A stretch of DNA of 64,000 bases. It comes from Arthrobotrys musiformis. Taxonomy: Eukaryota; Ascomycota; Orbiliomycetes; Orbiliales; Orbiliaceae. The DNA is taken from assembly GCA_036971715.1 (NCBI GenBank), contig JAVHJL010000009.1:1674001-1738000 (forward strand), written 5' to 3'. Positions 48,462 to 59,471 of the stretch are shown piece by piece. The stretch's first letter is position 1; each line of letters starts with the position of its first letter. The notes below the pieces were generated by a model. The model was not told where the DNA came from and did no database searches. It saw only the letters and a program-made list of their open reading frames with translations. Position numbers and translations under genes: made by a program.

Positions 48462-48493
48462 TTCACTAAGTTGGCCGCCTGGCATCGAGGTTA
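48462..48493 (+). repeat. Dispersed short repeat, copy 4
   Basis: Core TTGGCCGCCTGGCATCGAGG identical to copy 2, preceded by TTCACTAAG and followed by TTA. Confidence 0.8.
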
Positions 48494-50197
48494 GGGTCTA
48501 ACATGCTTGATCAATTTGGCTGCGCTAGAATCTGTAAAAGGAAATAAGTCCAGGCCATGCTGAGGGTTTTGTGTAACACAACATGGGCGGGTTCGAAACT
48601 GTCTAAAACAGCACAGATCAACCCTTATCTGGAGGCCCCTGTATGCTTCCGAGAAAACTACTCCAAAGTATCCCCTGGCTTGTTCGAAGACAAGTATATG
48701 CGAGCCGGCTTCAGATCCGATGTACGATGTACCTTGCAATTGGTGTAACGCAGATATTGGCAACGGCTCCTAGGATCCCAAAATAACCTGACCGGGACCC
48801 GTGATGGATATCGGGTAGAGGTCGGACGGATAGCTAGGTATGGGGCCCGTCTCGGTAGTCCACATCTGTACAGACGATGTTGATTGATAGACCCTTCATA
48901 GGATAAACCCATGCGTCTCTTCCTTCCCGAGTATGGGATTTAAGCGGGTACTAGCCAACAATGGTCATCAAGATGACACGTGTGCACTGGTATTGTGTAC
49001 ATTTATAGACAAAAGTGGATGCATGGCAATCCTGTATGGTAGCACAAACCAGGAGCCTGATTCATAGGAGACCCTAACTTAGCCTCCATATTAGTCTTGT
49101 TCCTAGTCTGGGGGTCACTTCTCGTTCCCGACCTCCGTATCAAGAAAGTTGGGCCTGAAGAGCCTCTAGAGCTCGTCGAAATCCAAAGGGCCTACCTAGG
49201 CGGCGTACGCATGCACGTTACGTAGGCGTTGCAGCCAGCGCCGAGGGTTCGAGCGGGTGCCTGTATTCAGTGATAACGGGTACCAGCTGCAGCGCCGTGG
49301 TTTTTAATCTTTTTTCTTGCCGAATGAAGTCTTGATCCAGGCTTGACTCCCCGCAAGGGGACCACCTCGCATCGATCCGTTTCAAAAGCTTCAGATTCAG
49401 ATATGTGCCTTGTCTCCTGCGCAGCACCACCTTTAGGTGGTGAATCGAGCGCCCGAGCCGCCGAAATTGGGAGCCTCCCGCTCAAGAGTACTTACATATG
49501 TAGAATACCAATCCGGGCAACAATAGCAAAGCAACGTAGGACAGTCCGAAGTTGAATAGTCTGGGTGGAGCTGAAACGTTTGTTAGCTATTGATATTAAT
49601 CTACCCGTTGGAAACATCCATGCATGCCCCAAATATACCACCCGAAAATTGCAACAAGATTCAACGAGGAACATGGCGAAAAGAGAGGTCCCATTCTCGT
49701 GGTCGTCGTGACACGGTATATATGTATGGCAGTACAGTTGAGAACATCTCCTAGGGCCTTGTCGCAAACGTTTAACCCGTGCAACTCTAAGCTTGCTTGC
49801 TTCCATGGGTTCGAAATTTCTTTTTCCAAATTATTTTGACCTGCAATACCTGCAACCAAACTGGACACTGGAGGATTTGTCCTTGGTTTTGAATTCTTAA
49901 TTAAAGGACTAAACTACATAGATCTCACCGGTATGACTTCGAACTATATAGATGCAATTTATATATAAGGCTAATATATATTACAGACTTGAATTTTAAA
50001 AATTTCAACAACATCTCATCCCACACCCGCCTACAAATTGAAGCGTCCTAATAATATATATACTAAAGTTAATACTATTATCCCCCAAATTTCATAAAAT
50101 TTACTATATTATACTACATCTATATATCTGGATTCTATCTAGCCTCTGTGCACTTGGGCCTCCCTTCAAGCTCGCACGATTGTACGAGGCTAATGCA

Positions 50198-50449
50198 ATG
50201 TATCTCTCCATCTATATCACCGCTTTGGTGTTAATAGATTATGTGGCATGTGCTTGCTACCTTACTATCTCCCACCATCCGGCAACGTTGACGATAACCC
50301 GACCACCAAGTTCGATACCCACCTCTATTGCACAGGCTGCTGATGGCAATCCTCCTGCCACTATCGGAGTGGTTGAGCCCGGAATTTTCTTGAAGGATAT
50401 CCAAAGGATCCAATTGTCTCGTACCCAGACCTGGGAGGGGATCCAATAA
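50198..50449 (+). CDS. Possible small secreted or membrane-anchored protein
   Basis: ATG-initiated ORF of 83 residues after an AT-rich promoter-like stretch. The N-terminus MYLSIYITALVLIDYVACAC is strongly hydrophobic, like a signal peptide or anchor, then a Thr/Pro/Ser-rich segment (TITRPPSSIPTSIAQAADG). I do not recognise a family, and 83 codons can arise by chance. Listed only because the order hydrophobic start then Pro/Thr-rich body is typical of small fungal surface proteins. Confidence 0.25.
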   Translation: MYLSIYITALVLIDYVACACYLTISHHPATLTITRPPSSIPTSIAQAADGNPPATIGVVEPGIFLKDIQRIQLSRTQTWEGIQ

Positions 50450-50835
50450 AAAAACATAAAAAAACAACAATAAACCTTAGAATAGGGAGAGGAGGACAGT
50501 CAAAACGATTCGATTTTGAATGTTGGCGTGGAAAGACGCTGGAGGATGCTCTTGTTGATTTCAAGAGCCATATAATGAGTACTAACCCTCCCCTTTCCCA
50601 TAACTTTATCGTCTCTTCTTTGTCTTTTTGGAGGCAGACCATGGTTGCCATTGGATTCTAACGGATTACACCTCTTTGAAATGATATAGGAAGGGCTTTC
50701 CTACCACTTTCATGGAAGATAACAGCCAAATTCCCTCGGAGTCCCCGCACGGCCATCGGAAATATTTTATTCACCTCCTCCCCAACTTCATTCCTACTTA
50801 ACTTGATACGTTCGCCCTTGCCCCATTACACACGT

Positions 50836-51063
50836 ATGTCTCAAGTGTTGAAGGCGAGGGATACGGTGGCAATTCATGTGTTTGATGAGGATGACGAGGA
50901 GAGGTGGTTAAATACAAAAAATGGCGAGTGGGAATATGAATACAGTAGCAGTTTCCTAGCTAGGGCGTCTAACGACAACGAGTTTAGCGATGAGTGGTGG
51001 ACTGAGCGAATGGATAAGAGACAGGGTAGGAAGGATCAGGTAGACCTTAGTCGTGACCCGTAG
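50836..51063 (+). CDS. Possible small acidic hypothetical protein
   Basis: 75 codons from the ATG at 50836. Rich in Asp, Glu, Trp and Arg (VFDEDDEERWL, GEWEYEYSS, DEWWTERMDKRQGRKDQ), a composition unlike the random ORFs nearby. It may be one exon of a longer gene, since coding-like acidic sequence seems to continue past the stop (to about 51170). No family recognised. Confidence 0.3.
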   Translation: MSQVLKARDTVAIHVFDEDDEERWLNTKNGEWEYEYSSSFLARASNDNEFSDEWWTERMDKRQGRKDQVDLSRDP

Positions 51064-51356
51064 GTCGACCCAATGAGCGAGGCGGACGCTCAAGGGCTAC
51101 AAACGGCGTCTGAATTTCAGGAGGATGAGAGGGGGGAGAAAGCTACTGCATGGAGTTGGTCATATTGTGAGCTTGGTTGGTTCATACGGTGCTTGATACG
51201 GGCGGATTAATTTGTCCAAATGGAATATGGTGGTTTTAGAGAAATCTATAGAAACCGTCTCTTGCGAGCGATAGCTAATTGGAATTAAAAAATATTATAA
51301 ATAACACCTACATGTATACACCGCAGTCTTGAACTTAGCGATAGATAGTCTAGTGA

Positions 51357-53003
51357 TTATTTGAGATATAAAGTAACCTCCCAACACTCCCACTTTCCCC
51401 CTTCAAAAGTCCTATAAGGGACAAAAATCTCTCGTACAACTATAAAGCCCCGGCTCCTCATCTCCAATCTACTACACATCTTTGTCGTGACTTCCCATCC
51501 TAACTCTTCTTCCACAACCAATCTGTGATCAACAGTCGTCCCAATTTTGAGAACCTTGAGCGACGGGTAGCGGGGTAGGACTATAGAGTTCCGAATATAT
51601 TGCCACGGCGAGGTTTGGAACCATGGTTGTTCCGGGGAGGAGTGGACGTTGGTTTCGAAGTCTGGGGTGTTTCTTATGTTGAGAGTGTGTAGGGAGGGGA
51701 AGCGTTTTACGAAGGTTGCGAACTTCATGACCGAAAAATTAGTTACTTCTCTCTAAACGGTTAATAATATGTGAAGATAAGGGTATACCTTCTCCCGATC
51801 AAAACCCCGAAAGTCAACCAAACCTTTCAATTCCTTGACCTCATTACAATCCAAACTCACAAACCGATCGAAAGCAGCCAACTGATCTGCTGCCCCCGAG
51901 ATCTCCAACTTTCTCAAATTCGGAAAATCCAAAAATTTACTCTTTTCATTTACGATTTGGTCCCAATGATTCCCATATGACCTAGCTTCAGTGGGCTCAA
52001 CCGGAACATAAAAATATAGAGATTTGGTCCGCTGGGTAGCAGGTCTCAATATCAACGACAAAACCTCCAGTAATCGATACTGTTTCAGTCCCCCTGTTGC
52101 AGGCGTATGCGCATAGACACCGCTCTCCGAAACCGCGAATCTTACTTCTTCCAAAGCCGCATATTTTATATCTGGATTGCTCTGCTCAAGTTTTATAGTC
52201 TTTTCTAGATGGTCGAAGACGTCGTTGTAACCGAGGACGAGCCGGGTCGCAACGCTTATGGAGAGTCTGATCAAGTAGGGGCAATTTGTAAGGAGATATT
52301 GGAGACTGGATATTAGGTCTTGAACTGGATTGTCAAATCTGCCGTCCATATCGAGGGATGTTAGGTGAGTGAAGGAGGGGGTTAGGTCGAAGAGGGCCGA
52401 GGGCAAGGAAGGGGCCCAGGGAAAGCGGGCGATTAAATGTGTAGAGGCGGGCGGGATCGTGTGGTCGGACATTATCGATAACTTCCTGTAATCCTTGGTA
52501 AATATCTTTCTAGATCTAGGTCCCATATATTTGTGTATGTGTGTAGACTCTACCCAAGCCTTCTGCAGCCTGGCCTGGGTCGCTTGAGGAATGGATATAT
52601 ACCTAACGAAAGACCCATAATGCCTAAACAATTCCAATTTGTCGCGAGAATAGATACACCCTGGCCTGTCACCAAAACTCGAGTACTGAAAAACCATCCT
52701 GCACTCCCTGTAAATATAAAACAATAACACTTCATGGAATCGGCGGCACGTTTTCCCAATTGAACTCGGATGATAGAGTTTATCCATGCCATGGTCGGAT
52801 AATGCGAATGTAAAGATCGTGAGAAGGATCTCGGGCGGGAGTTGTAAGATCCCCTTGGACTTCGGCTTCGATGGCCGGATGGGACGAAATGTGGGCAGCT
52901 TGGACGGGGTTGAGGAAGTGTGAGTGCCACTGTAAGCTGTTTGGACGGGTTTTTGATGGCTGAAAATGGATTTTATAGATTTCAATTTAATGGTGAATGT
53001 CAT
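51357..53003 (-). CDS. F-box protein
   Basis: Two exons, 53003-51789 and 51722-51357, with a 66-base intron (GTATAC..CTAAT..GAAG), phase 0; 526 residues. Residues about 52-100 carry the F-box: ILQLPPEILLTIFTFALSD, then GKTCRRFHEVLLFYIYREC, the Leu-Pro-x-Glu and Cys-Arg-x-Phe positions of the motif. The rest has scattered leucine-rich segments (LTHLTSLDMDG, NLRKLEISGAAD, FPSLHTLNIRNTP, YPSLKVLKIG) as in degenerate LRR substrate receptors. The expected role is substrate recognition in an SCF (Skp1-cullin-F-box) ubiquitin ligase. The N-terminal ~50 residues are basic and Ser/Pro-rich. The target is unknown; such F-box genes expand in lineage-specific ways in ascomycetes. Confidence 0.85.
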
Positions 53004-53806
53004 TTTGGCGGTGGATATGCGGTTGTAGATGTCAACCAGCTAATTTTCGAAATATCGCATCTTTCGAAATGATTACAACCTCTTTTATATTTATGAAAAG
53101 AGAAGAGGTCAGGCTGTCCATTTTGGAGCTTGACAAAGATAATGACAGGCGGTGACGCAGGAATCCAAAGATGCAAATCAACCCGCGACATTCAGCCCAC
53201 AGAGCCCCGCTAAGCATGGAGGGCCCCTGTACTGCAGATAGCTTGGATGTCTCGCTAGAGCCCGCTATTTGATTCTAATTCTGGGCTGCCTACTTTCGTC
53301 AATCTCTTCCGCATCGATGTCTTGGAATCCATGAAACCTTTTCTTCTTCTTTTCCTTTTTTTTCTGGTATCAAGTTTATTGGGAAGCGCTGAAGAGAAGA
53401 CGGTGGACCAAAAAAGTGGAACAGACTCGTTTCTCCCGTTTGTTTCCCAATAAAGTAAATTTTGAATGAGCACGATGCCTCAAAGTAGCCAATAAGCCAT
53501 AGGAAGGATAGAAACACTTACTGACATCATCTCAACGAGCGGAAAAATATACAGCCTTGCTCCTCGGCCGCCCACCCGCCATATCCTGGTCGAATCGTCC
53601 TGGACGGGGCAAAAAACAGGGCTGGATGCTTTAGCTGCTTTATCTACCCTCGTGGCCGCCATGCTTTCCCCTTCTCCCTTCCCCTTCCCTCCTCCTCACT
53701 TTCTTCTTTGGCATTAGTATTGTTTGTATCATCTTCAGTTCTACGGTAGCCGGCTTATCGTCCTCTTTTTTTTTTGTTTGCGGGTATCTTTTTAATATAA
53801 AAAAAT
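53004..53806. other. Divergent intergenic region between F-box and BTB genes
   Basis: About 800 bases between two start codons pointing apart. Pyrimidine-rich runs just before the BTB ATG. No ORF supported. Confidence 0.55.
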
Positions 53807-55175
53807 ATGGTAGCGACGGCGGCGCAGGAGATCAAAGCTGAAGATGTTCCGAAAGAAGGAGGGGAAACGGTAGAGGAAAGAAAAACCGAGTTGTGCGCCC
53901 GCTGCAGTAAGCTTTCCCCCCAAACTCTCTCGAGAGACTACATCTCATCGCTCGAGACTATCCCACCACTTCGATACGGGTACCGACCTCAGTAACTAAC
54001 AAAAATCAAATGATAAATAAACAGAAGAACCGCTGCCGCTATGGGCGCCGGGTGGTGCCAGCGATACCGACCCCAACTTCACCCGTCCTATTGCCGCCGC
54101 AACCGTCAATAGCAACAGCAGCAACAGCAACGACATACCTGACACTAGCACAGGCGCATCTTCTGTGCGACAGTCTACACCGATAACCTGGCCCATCTCC
54201 CCGGTATCCGATCTGATAATCCACCTCCCCACCCCGTCGGCCTCTCACCGCTACCTGGTCTCCTCCCAAATCCTACGGGTTGTTTCGCCTGTATGGCGAC
54301 GCCATCTGGACCCCGCCAGTCCCTTCCAATCCCTGTCGACCTCCATAGAAACCATCTCAAACCGTCCGCATACGGTAATGACGCTGTACGACGATGACCC
54401 GGACACGTTGCTGTCGGTCCTCAACATCCTCCACTTCTCGACTTCAAACATCCCCACGACGACAATACACTTTGAACAACTCAGGTCTTTTGCTGTGCTG
54501 TGTGATAAATACGACTGCATCCACGTGTTGAGCCCTTACTCGAAGGTATGGCTGGATGTATGGGCACCCGTGGTATTGGAACCAGGTTATGAAGATTGGT
54601 TGTTTATCGCAAAGGTGTTTGGGGATCAGAGAAATGTGAAGGAGTTGGAGAAACTGTTGGTTGAAGAAGGGAGTTCGTTGAGTGTTTGTGAGACGTACTT
54701 TTTGAGAAGCGGTAGGGCGGTGGAGACGACGCTTATTCCCGAAATCGCTTTGAGTATGTTACCCATATACATTACCCTGACCATTTTGAATACATATTTT
54801 ACATGGAGCGCTAACAAAGGTATGATTTATATAGAGAGGATAATGGAAACTCGTGCAGCAGAGCTAACCCGTCAAATCTCAATCTGGCGGAAATTTCTAC
54901 AAACCTTCATTCCAGAAAATGTGACGAAGGGTTGCTCGAACTGGGATTGCGTCACTTTATCGTATGGGAACCTGATTAGATCCGTGGAACAATCCGGGCT
55001 CGTGAAGGTGTTCAATCTGCTGGAGGAATGGCATGGGAACATCAAGGACTTCGAAGAGAAGACGGGGGCGATACAACTCGCTAACGGTACCAGATTCCAC
55101 GGGTACGGATGGTGCCCTGTGGAGAATTTGAACGTGGGGCTGAGGATTCGGCTTGGGAGAACTAATAGTTCTTGA
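53807..55175 (+). CDS. BTB/POZ-domain protein
   Basis: Two exons, 53807-53906 and 54025-55175, around a 118-base intron (GTAAGC..CTAAC..ACAG); phases match; 416 residues. The N-terminus has a lone CARC pair (ELCARCKEPLPLW) and an Asn/Ser-rich stretch (NSNSSNSND). The BTB domain follows at about residues 88-190: SDLIIHLPTPSASHRYLVSS, where BTB proteins have the D-hydrophobic-x-V and the exposed His-kxxL step, then LYDDDPDTLLSVLNILHF and FAVLCDKYDC. The remaining ~220 residues (GYEDWLFIAKVFGDQRNVKELEKLL and onward) are helical, as usual in fungal single-BTB proteins of unknown function. May serve as a dimerisation module or cullin-3 adaptor; which is not shown by the sequence. Confidence 0.82.
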
Positions 55176-55275
55176 ATGACTGCATTTCATACGCGGGCAT
55201 GTTGTAATAGTCTGTAATATTGGAGGTTTCATGGCGTTTATGGTGGTTTATTTAGGTCTATATACTTAAGAATGA

Positions 55276-56082
55276 CTATGATGACCAAGTGTCTGTATTA
55301 TTAACATCACCCCAACCGTTATCTGTGCCTACAGCCTCCCCCCAGCCCCCCGATCCCTCATCCTCTTTGATACCGAGGCTAATGGGAGATTCTTCAACTT
55401 GGTCGATAATCCCCACGACTGCAAATTCTCCCTTCTCGCAGATATGACTCAATACGATCTCAAAAACGGGGGTCGAACCCTCCGCTTCATCCCAATACTC
55501 TTCTAAAAACACTTTCTTCATCGCCTCGATCACGTCCATAACTTTTCTTTTATTTATATCATCGGGTGAGAAACAAACTGCGGGTTTCGGATACCATCGT
55601 GTTGTGCCGAAGAGAACTGGGTAGCTTATATCCACCGTGAATTTGTTTGATATACCACCGTCGCCGGTTTCAGACCGAAGAGATTCATCGGCTTGGGATC
55701 GACAGAATAAAGGTTCCGTTAGTAGTGGTGACGACAGGGGAATATCTGCCCATCCCTCCCCTTCACCGCCGCCGAGAAAACTCAGAGATGTCAGCTCCTT
55801 GCCCGTCATCGTAATTTTTAAACATGACGGGCTCATGAGCCGGTGAAGACCTGGAATTATGGTCGTCGTCGGTTTATACTCGTCATCGTCCTCGGAAGGT
55901 GGCGATGAAAGAAGATATCGGGCTGCTATTTGTGACCGTGCGGAGAGCCATAGTTTGCATGCTTGGAAACCGTTGATTACTCTGGAGAATTTATCTCGAA
56001 ACCAACTGGAAAATGGGAAGAAAGGAAAGAACGAGGATAGACGGCCGCGCAGGAAGGAGAAGATTGTTGGATTCTGACACAT
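55276..56082 (-). CDS. Orphan protein with acidic C-terminus
   Basis: Single ORF of 268 residues from the ATG at 56082, ending 100 bases from the convergent BTB gene. I do not recognise it. The first ~50 residues are basic and aromatic-rich (FLRGRLSSFFPFFPFSSWFRDKF), perhaps a mitochondrial or membrane-targeting region. The middle is mixed. Residues about 175-250 look structured (VMDVIEAMKKVFLEEYWDEAE; FEIVLSHICEKGEFAVVGIID). The tail is Gly/Trp/Asp-rich (GSGGWGEAVGTDNGWGDV). Length and varied composition support coding. No intron is needed. Confidence 0.6.
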   Translation of the reverse strand: MCQNPTIFSFLRGRLSSFFPFFPFSSWFRDKFSRVINGFQACKLWLSARSQIAARYLLSSPPSEDDDEYKPTTTIIPGLHRLMSPSCLKITMTGKELTSLSFLGGGEGEGWADIPLSSPLLTEPLFCRSQADESLRSETGDGGISNKFTVDISYPVLFGTTRWYPKPAVCFSPDDINKRKVMDVIEAMKKVFLEEYWDEAEGSTPVFEIVLSHICEKGEFAVVGIIDQVEESPISLGIKEDEGSGGWGEAVGTDNGWGDVNNTDTWSS

Positions 56083-56884
56083 GGTGACAGGTTTTGCTTA
56101 GGGTATCGCACATGCATATGCATGCGCAGGCGTAAAAAACTTCTGTCGATGCGCGATGGTGGACACAGGAAAAGAAAAGAGGGACAAGATGATGAAATGT
56201 GAAAACAGCGGGGTTAAAAAGGAAGCCATTTAATATCTCCGTGTAATTGAGGAATAATTGTGATTTGGTTTGAGCTTGGGCTCTCGAGCTCCGAGATGAC
56301 ATGTATTCTATGCCTAGGTACCTAGGTATATGATTAGGTAGCGAGCTCGAGCTTGGTAACTTTGGCGCTAACTAGCTAGTAAGTGAGCGGTGGTCTGAAA
56401 TGTTAATAACAGGGGTCAAAACAGTACTGGCCTGGGAGACTAGCCAAAACACCAATATTGAACTACTGGTATGGCCGTATAAAACTATAACAGTACTATA
56501 TTATAATGTTTTTCACTATACTCTTTTTTCTCACTTTTGCAGAATAGTTTGTCTCATATGGTCATATGGGCTTATGAAGAAACTTATATGTCATGATGGA
56601 GGGTTATGTATACTCCGTGCCTAGACGCCTACGCCCGGGAATATGAATATTTCTACCAGCAAACTCTCGACTGCAGGTACCTAGATGGCTTTTATAAATT
56701 TGTGTTCGACTTACGCCTAAGTTCAGATAGGTTTATAGGCTCGGTTGATTGGAATATAGCTACTGGCAGCAACATAATGGTTATACAAGTCTATATCGAG
56801 TCCATATGATTGTATATGTGAGCTTCAAGTTAGATTTCATTGACGGCAGGTACAGGTCCCTATATTTCACGATATCATGATTCA

Positions 56885-57136
56885 TACGAAGAAATTCAAT
56901 TACTATTCTACATCATCATACAGGGTGTAACAAAGCTAGGCCAATATTTAGTCCCGTATGCCAAGGTTAATAGCTAGTGCGCAGGAGCCAAAGACCAAGA
57001 TCCATGGCATATTCATAAAACTCATGGCAGGGACCTGCCAGACCGCCTACGAGACGAATTGAAACCTATCCTGCCCTCCCCTTTTCACACGTATACATAC
57101 CAGGAAGGTCTACTAGCTGATCCTCAAAGTTACTAA
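56885..57136 (+). mobile_element. Decayed gag-like LTR-retrotransposon fragment
   Basis: One frame reads 83 codons with a single internal stop. Segments resemble retroviral-type gag of fungal LTR elements in the usual order: LLFYIIIQGVTKLGQYLVPYAK (compare the Q-G-x-x-T-V-x-E-Y-x-x-x-F signature), then LPDRLRDELKPILP (the LP-x-x-L-x-x-E-L step), then YTYQEGLLADPQS. No LTRs, zinc knuckle or pol were found around it. The call is from pattern only. Confidence 0.4.
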
Positions 57137-58340
57137 CTTGGAAAAAATTATCCATGAAATTAAAATAGCTGTTCTAGAACTCCGTTCCGAAATCGCGAAA
57201 AGGCGAGAAGGGCTTGTGCTAACGGAACGTGGTTTAGTCCCCGCTGTGCCCGGCCCGCACCAGCTAGTTCACCTCGCATGGTTGCCCCCGTTGTTTCAAC
57301 CTTGCCTTTGAGACGGGTTATTCTGCGTAGGTATGTTTTATGAAAAAAATTAAGCTCTAGAAGCAACTGCCAATGCAGACTTAAGCGCTACGGGGCTCTC
57401 TATAGACATCAGCGTGCAGCCTGTAGTGCGGTATTTGCTAGATCATGTATGCATATCGGCGTCGAATAAGTTGGGGTTGAAAATTTCCGATTGATCAGCT
57501 AACTAGATCTATAGGTTGACTCTAAATGCCTCTTCTAGATCTGGGAGGAAGAACATCGAACATCGCCCTCTTGGGGTTTCTTTGTTTCCATAATGATGAA
57601 TGATATCGTAAGAGCCATCATATATTCTTAATAGTGGTGTAAAAGGCAGCTGTAGCGATCCTGTCTACGCATAACGTACTTAGTTATCGGAGAAATAGGA
57701 TAATTGTATTTCCTACCAAGCTTCTTAGGATCTTGGGTGTTTCCTGTATCGGCTTTTGAATTCTGCTATAAAAGTCGGAGACTTTGATTTTGCATTCTGG
57801 GGTTTCCGTGAAGCCTCACCAATTACCCCCGCATGATGGTGAGGCACTTCTTGGAAGCTTCCTGTTTTACCTATTAATCGTTTTTTGAACTCCAATTGGT
57901 GATAATATCGTGATATCTGGACCTTGGCGTGCATGTTTTGACGTTGGGGTTTTCTACAGAACCTTCCTTCATTCTAGATCTGGTCTCGAGACTCGACAGC
58001 ATCCTTGAGATCGTAATTGAAACACCCCAAACGGTCTAAAACCCCAATCCCTCATCGAGTAATAATAAAAAATAATCATGTAAACTAAACCATCCTCATC
58101 GAATTCTTTTCGATTTCCGTACACAAGGTATGCATGAACGTTACGAATCGAACCCCGTCAGTAGAAACTGCCACTATGGCAGGATCAAGCAACCATACGC
58201 GAATATATCCGATCCAGACCGGTTCTGCACCTTCGAATCGAGTAACAGAACTATGGTTTGTGGCGTTTCTGTTAAGCATCGACCCAGATGGCTTGATGCT
58301 TTTCATGTTAGCTCACGGAGGGGCGGGCAGGGAAGGTTTG

Positions 58341-58347
58341 TATATAA
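58341..58347 (+). promoter_or_regulatory. TATA box of the matrixin gene
   Basis: TATATAAGGG, 257 bases before the ATG at 58598; the interval is AC- and T-rich leader sequence. Confidence 0.65.
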
Positions 58348-58597
58348 GGGAAGGATATCCTGTTCTATTGATCGTACTCGGATATACAAGCAACAACATC
58401 ATCACAATTATCTAAATCATAGTATCGACTCGAATCTACCAGCTTTTACATATACTCATTTTTTTAAACTTCCTCGCAATACTTCACTTCTACGAAATCC
58501 TCTGATCGAAATATACTCTTAAGTCTCAAACAGTTTACCAAAAAAATCCAATAATACTCCAAACAAAAAAGAATCAATTCAAACGAAAAGAAACAAG

Positions 58598-59275
58598 ATG
58601 TCCTACCGCAACCAAAAGCGCTCCGGAAGCCTCCTCTGCAGCAGAGACCCTAAAGCCACCAACCGTCGCTACAGACGCGACGACCAAGGGATCGATGATC
58701 TCAAAAACAGCGTGGAAACATGGTTTACCGACCGTCCCATAACCTGGAGGCTCTACTCTACCATCAAGGGATTCGACCAGTCGACAATGGAATCGATAAT
58801 CGCCCGCGCGCTGTCAAAATGGGCCGCCGTGTCGGGGCTCTCATTTGAAAAGGCGGCCGCAGATGCAGATAGGGATGATATCAACATCAAAATCGAGGTG
58901 GCGGCGCCAGACGTTCTTGACCCGGAGTTTCCAGAACAGAATGACGGATCTCAGATCGCTGCCAATGCCTCCTGGGGACCGGGGGTCTCACATCGTTTCA
59001 TCCCCGTGGAGAAGCAGGTTTATTCGGGTTATGTCAAGTTTAATAATACTTCCACGGGGCCGGCCAGTTGGAATGCGAACCAAATTCACAATGTGTTCTT
59101 GCACGAAGTAGGCCACGCTTTGGGATTGGGACATACTTTAACCCCAAACGCTATTATGGCGAGGTTGATGGCTGGCGGTGGTGGGAATCAGGATTTGGAG
59201 TTGGGCAGCGAGGACATAACGAGGATCCAGGGTATCTATAAGCCAAAGAGGAGGGTTAGACGGTATCAGGCGTAA
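58598..59275 (+). CDS. Matrixin-type zinc metalloprotease (peptidase M10 family)
   Basis: Single exon of 225 residues. The zinc-binding signature H-E-x-x-H-x-x-G-x-x-H is complete at His169, His173 and His179 (HEVGHALGLGH), with Glu170 as the catalytic base. It is followed by PNAIMARLM, fitting the Met-turn. Residues about 45-75 match the matrixin start (ITWRLYSTIKGFDQSTMESIIARALSKWAAVSGLSFEK). No signal peptide or pro-domain with the cysteine switch is visible: the N-terminus is short and very basic (MSYRNQKRSGSLLCSRD). A single Cys14 might act as a switch, or the protein may be intracellular or leave by a non-classical route. Fungal short matrixins are rare but known. An upstream signal-peptide exon cannot be excluded. 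Confidence 0.85.
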   Translation: MSYRNQKRSGSLLCSRDPKATNRRYRRDDQGIDDLKNSVETWFTDRPITWRLYSTIKGFDQSTMESIIARALSKWAAVSGLSFEKAAADADRDDINIKIEVAAPDVLDPEFPEQNDGSQIAANASWGPGVSHRFIPVEKQVYSGYVKFNNTSTGPASWNANQIHNVFLHEVGHALGLGHTLTPNAIMARLMAGGGGNQDLELGSEDITRIQGIYKPKRRVRRYQA

Positions 59276-59471
59276 ACTTTGGGTTGATGGACTAGTCGGT
59301 GTAAATTATTATTCATTTGTTTTTGAGGGTTCTGTATATAATTTCGGCGAGCTAAGTCGGTCTTTGGGAATGCGATGGCGTAGATAATGTAGTTTATTTG
59401 AATATATCTTGTCTTTATCCGATATCCAGTGCTCCGATTTTGTAGAACGTCTGTCGCTAGAAAGGGGAGGG

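Larger units (their letters stand above)
47637..50197. other. Gene-poor interval
   Basis: Contains a 23-base poly-C run, dispersed-repeat copy 4, and minus-strand coding-like scraps at 49496-49806. One scrap is a hydrophobic stretch flanked by CAG and GTAAGT signals, but the intron needed to join it to its neighbour would be only 34 bases. No gene annotated. The right end (49900-50160) is very AT-rich. Confidence 0.5.
56083..58597. other. Gene-poor interval with decayed retroelement
   Basis: AT-rich 2.5 kb. Apart from the gag-like relic (56885-57136), no coding sequence is supported. ORFs at 58130-58522 are probably the 5' leader of the matrixin gene. Confidence 0.5.

Noticed and set aside
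43421..48493. CRISPR-like reading of the dispersed repeats
   Set aside because: Spacing is irregular (about 0.3, 0.9 and 3.8 kb), copies vary, and the window is eukaryotic.
49496..49806. Minus-strand membrane-like exon pair
   Set aside because: Hydrophobic text and splice-like signals look coding, but the connecting intron would be only 34 bases and no further exons fit.
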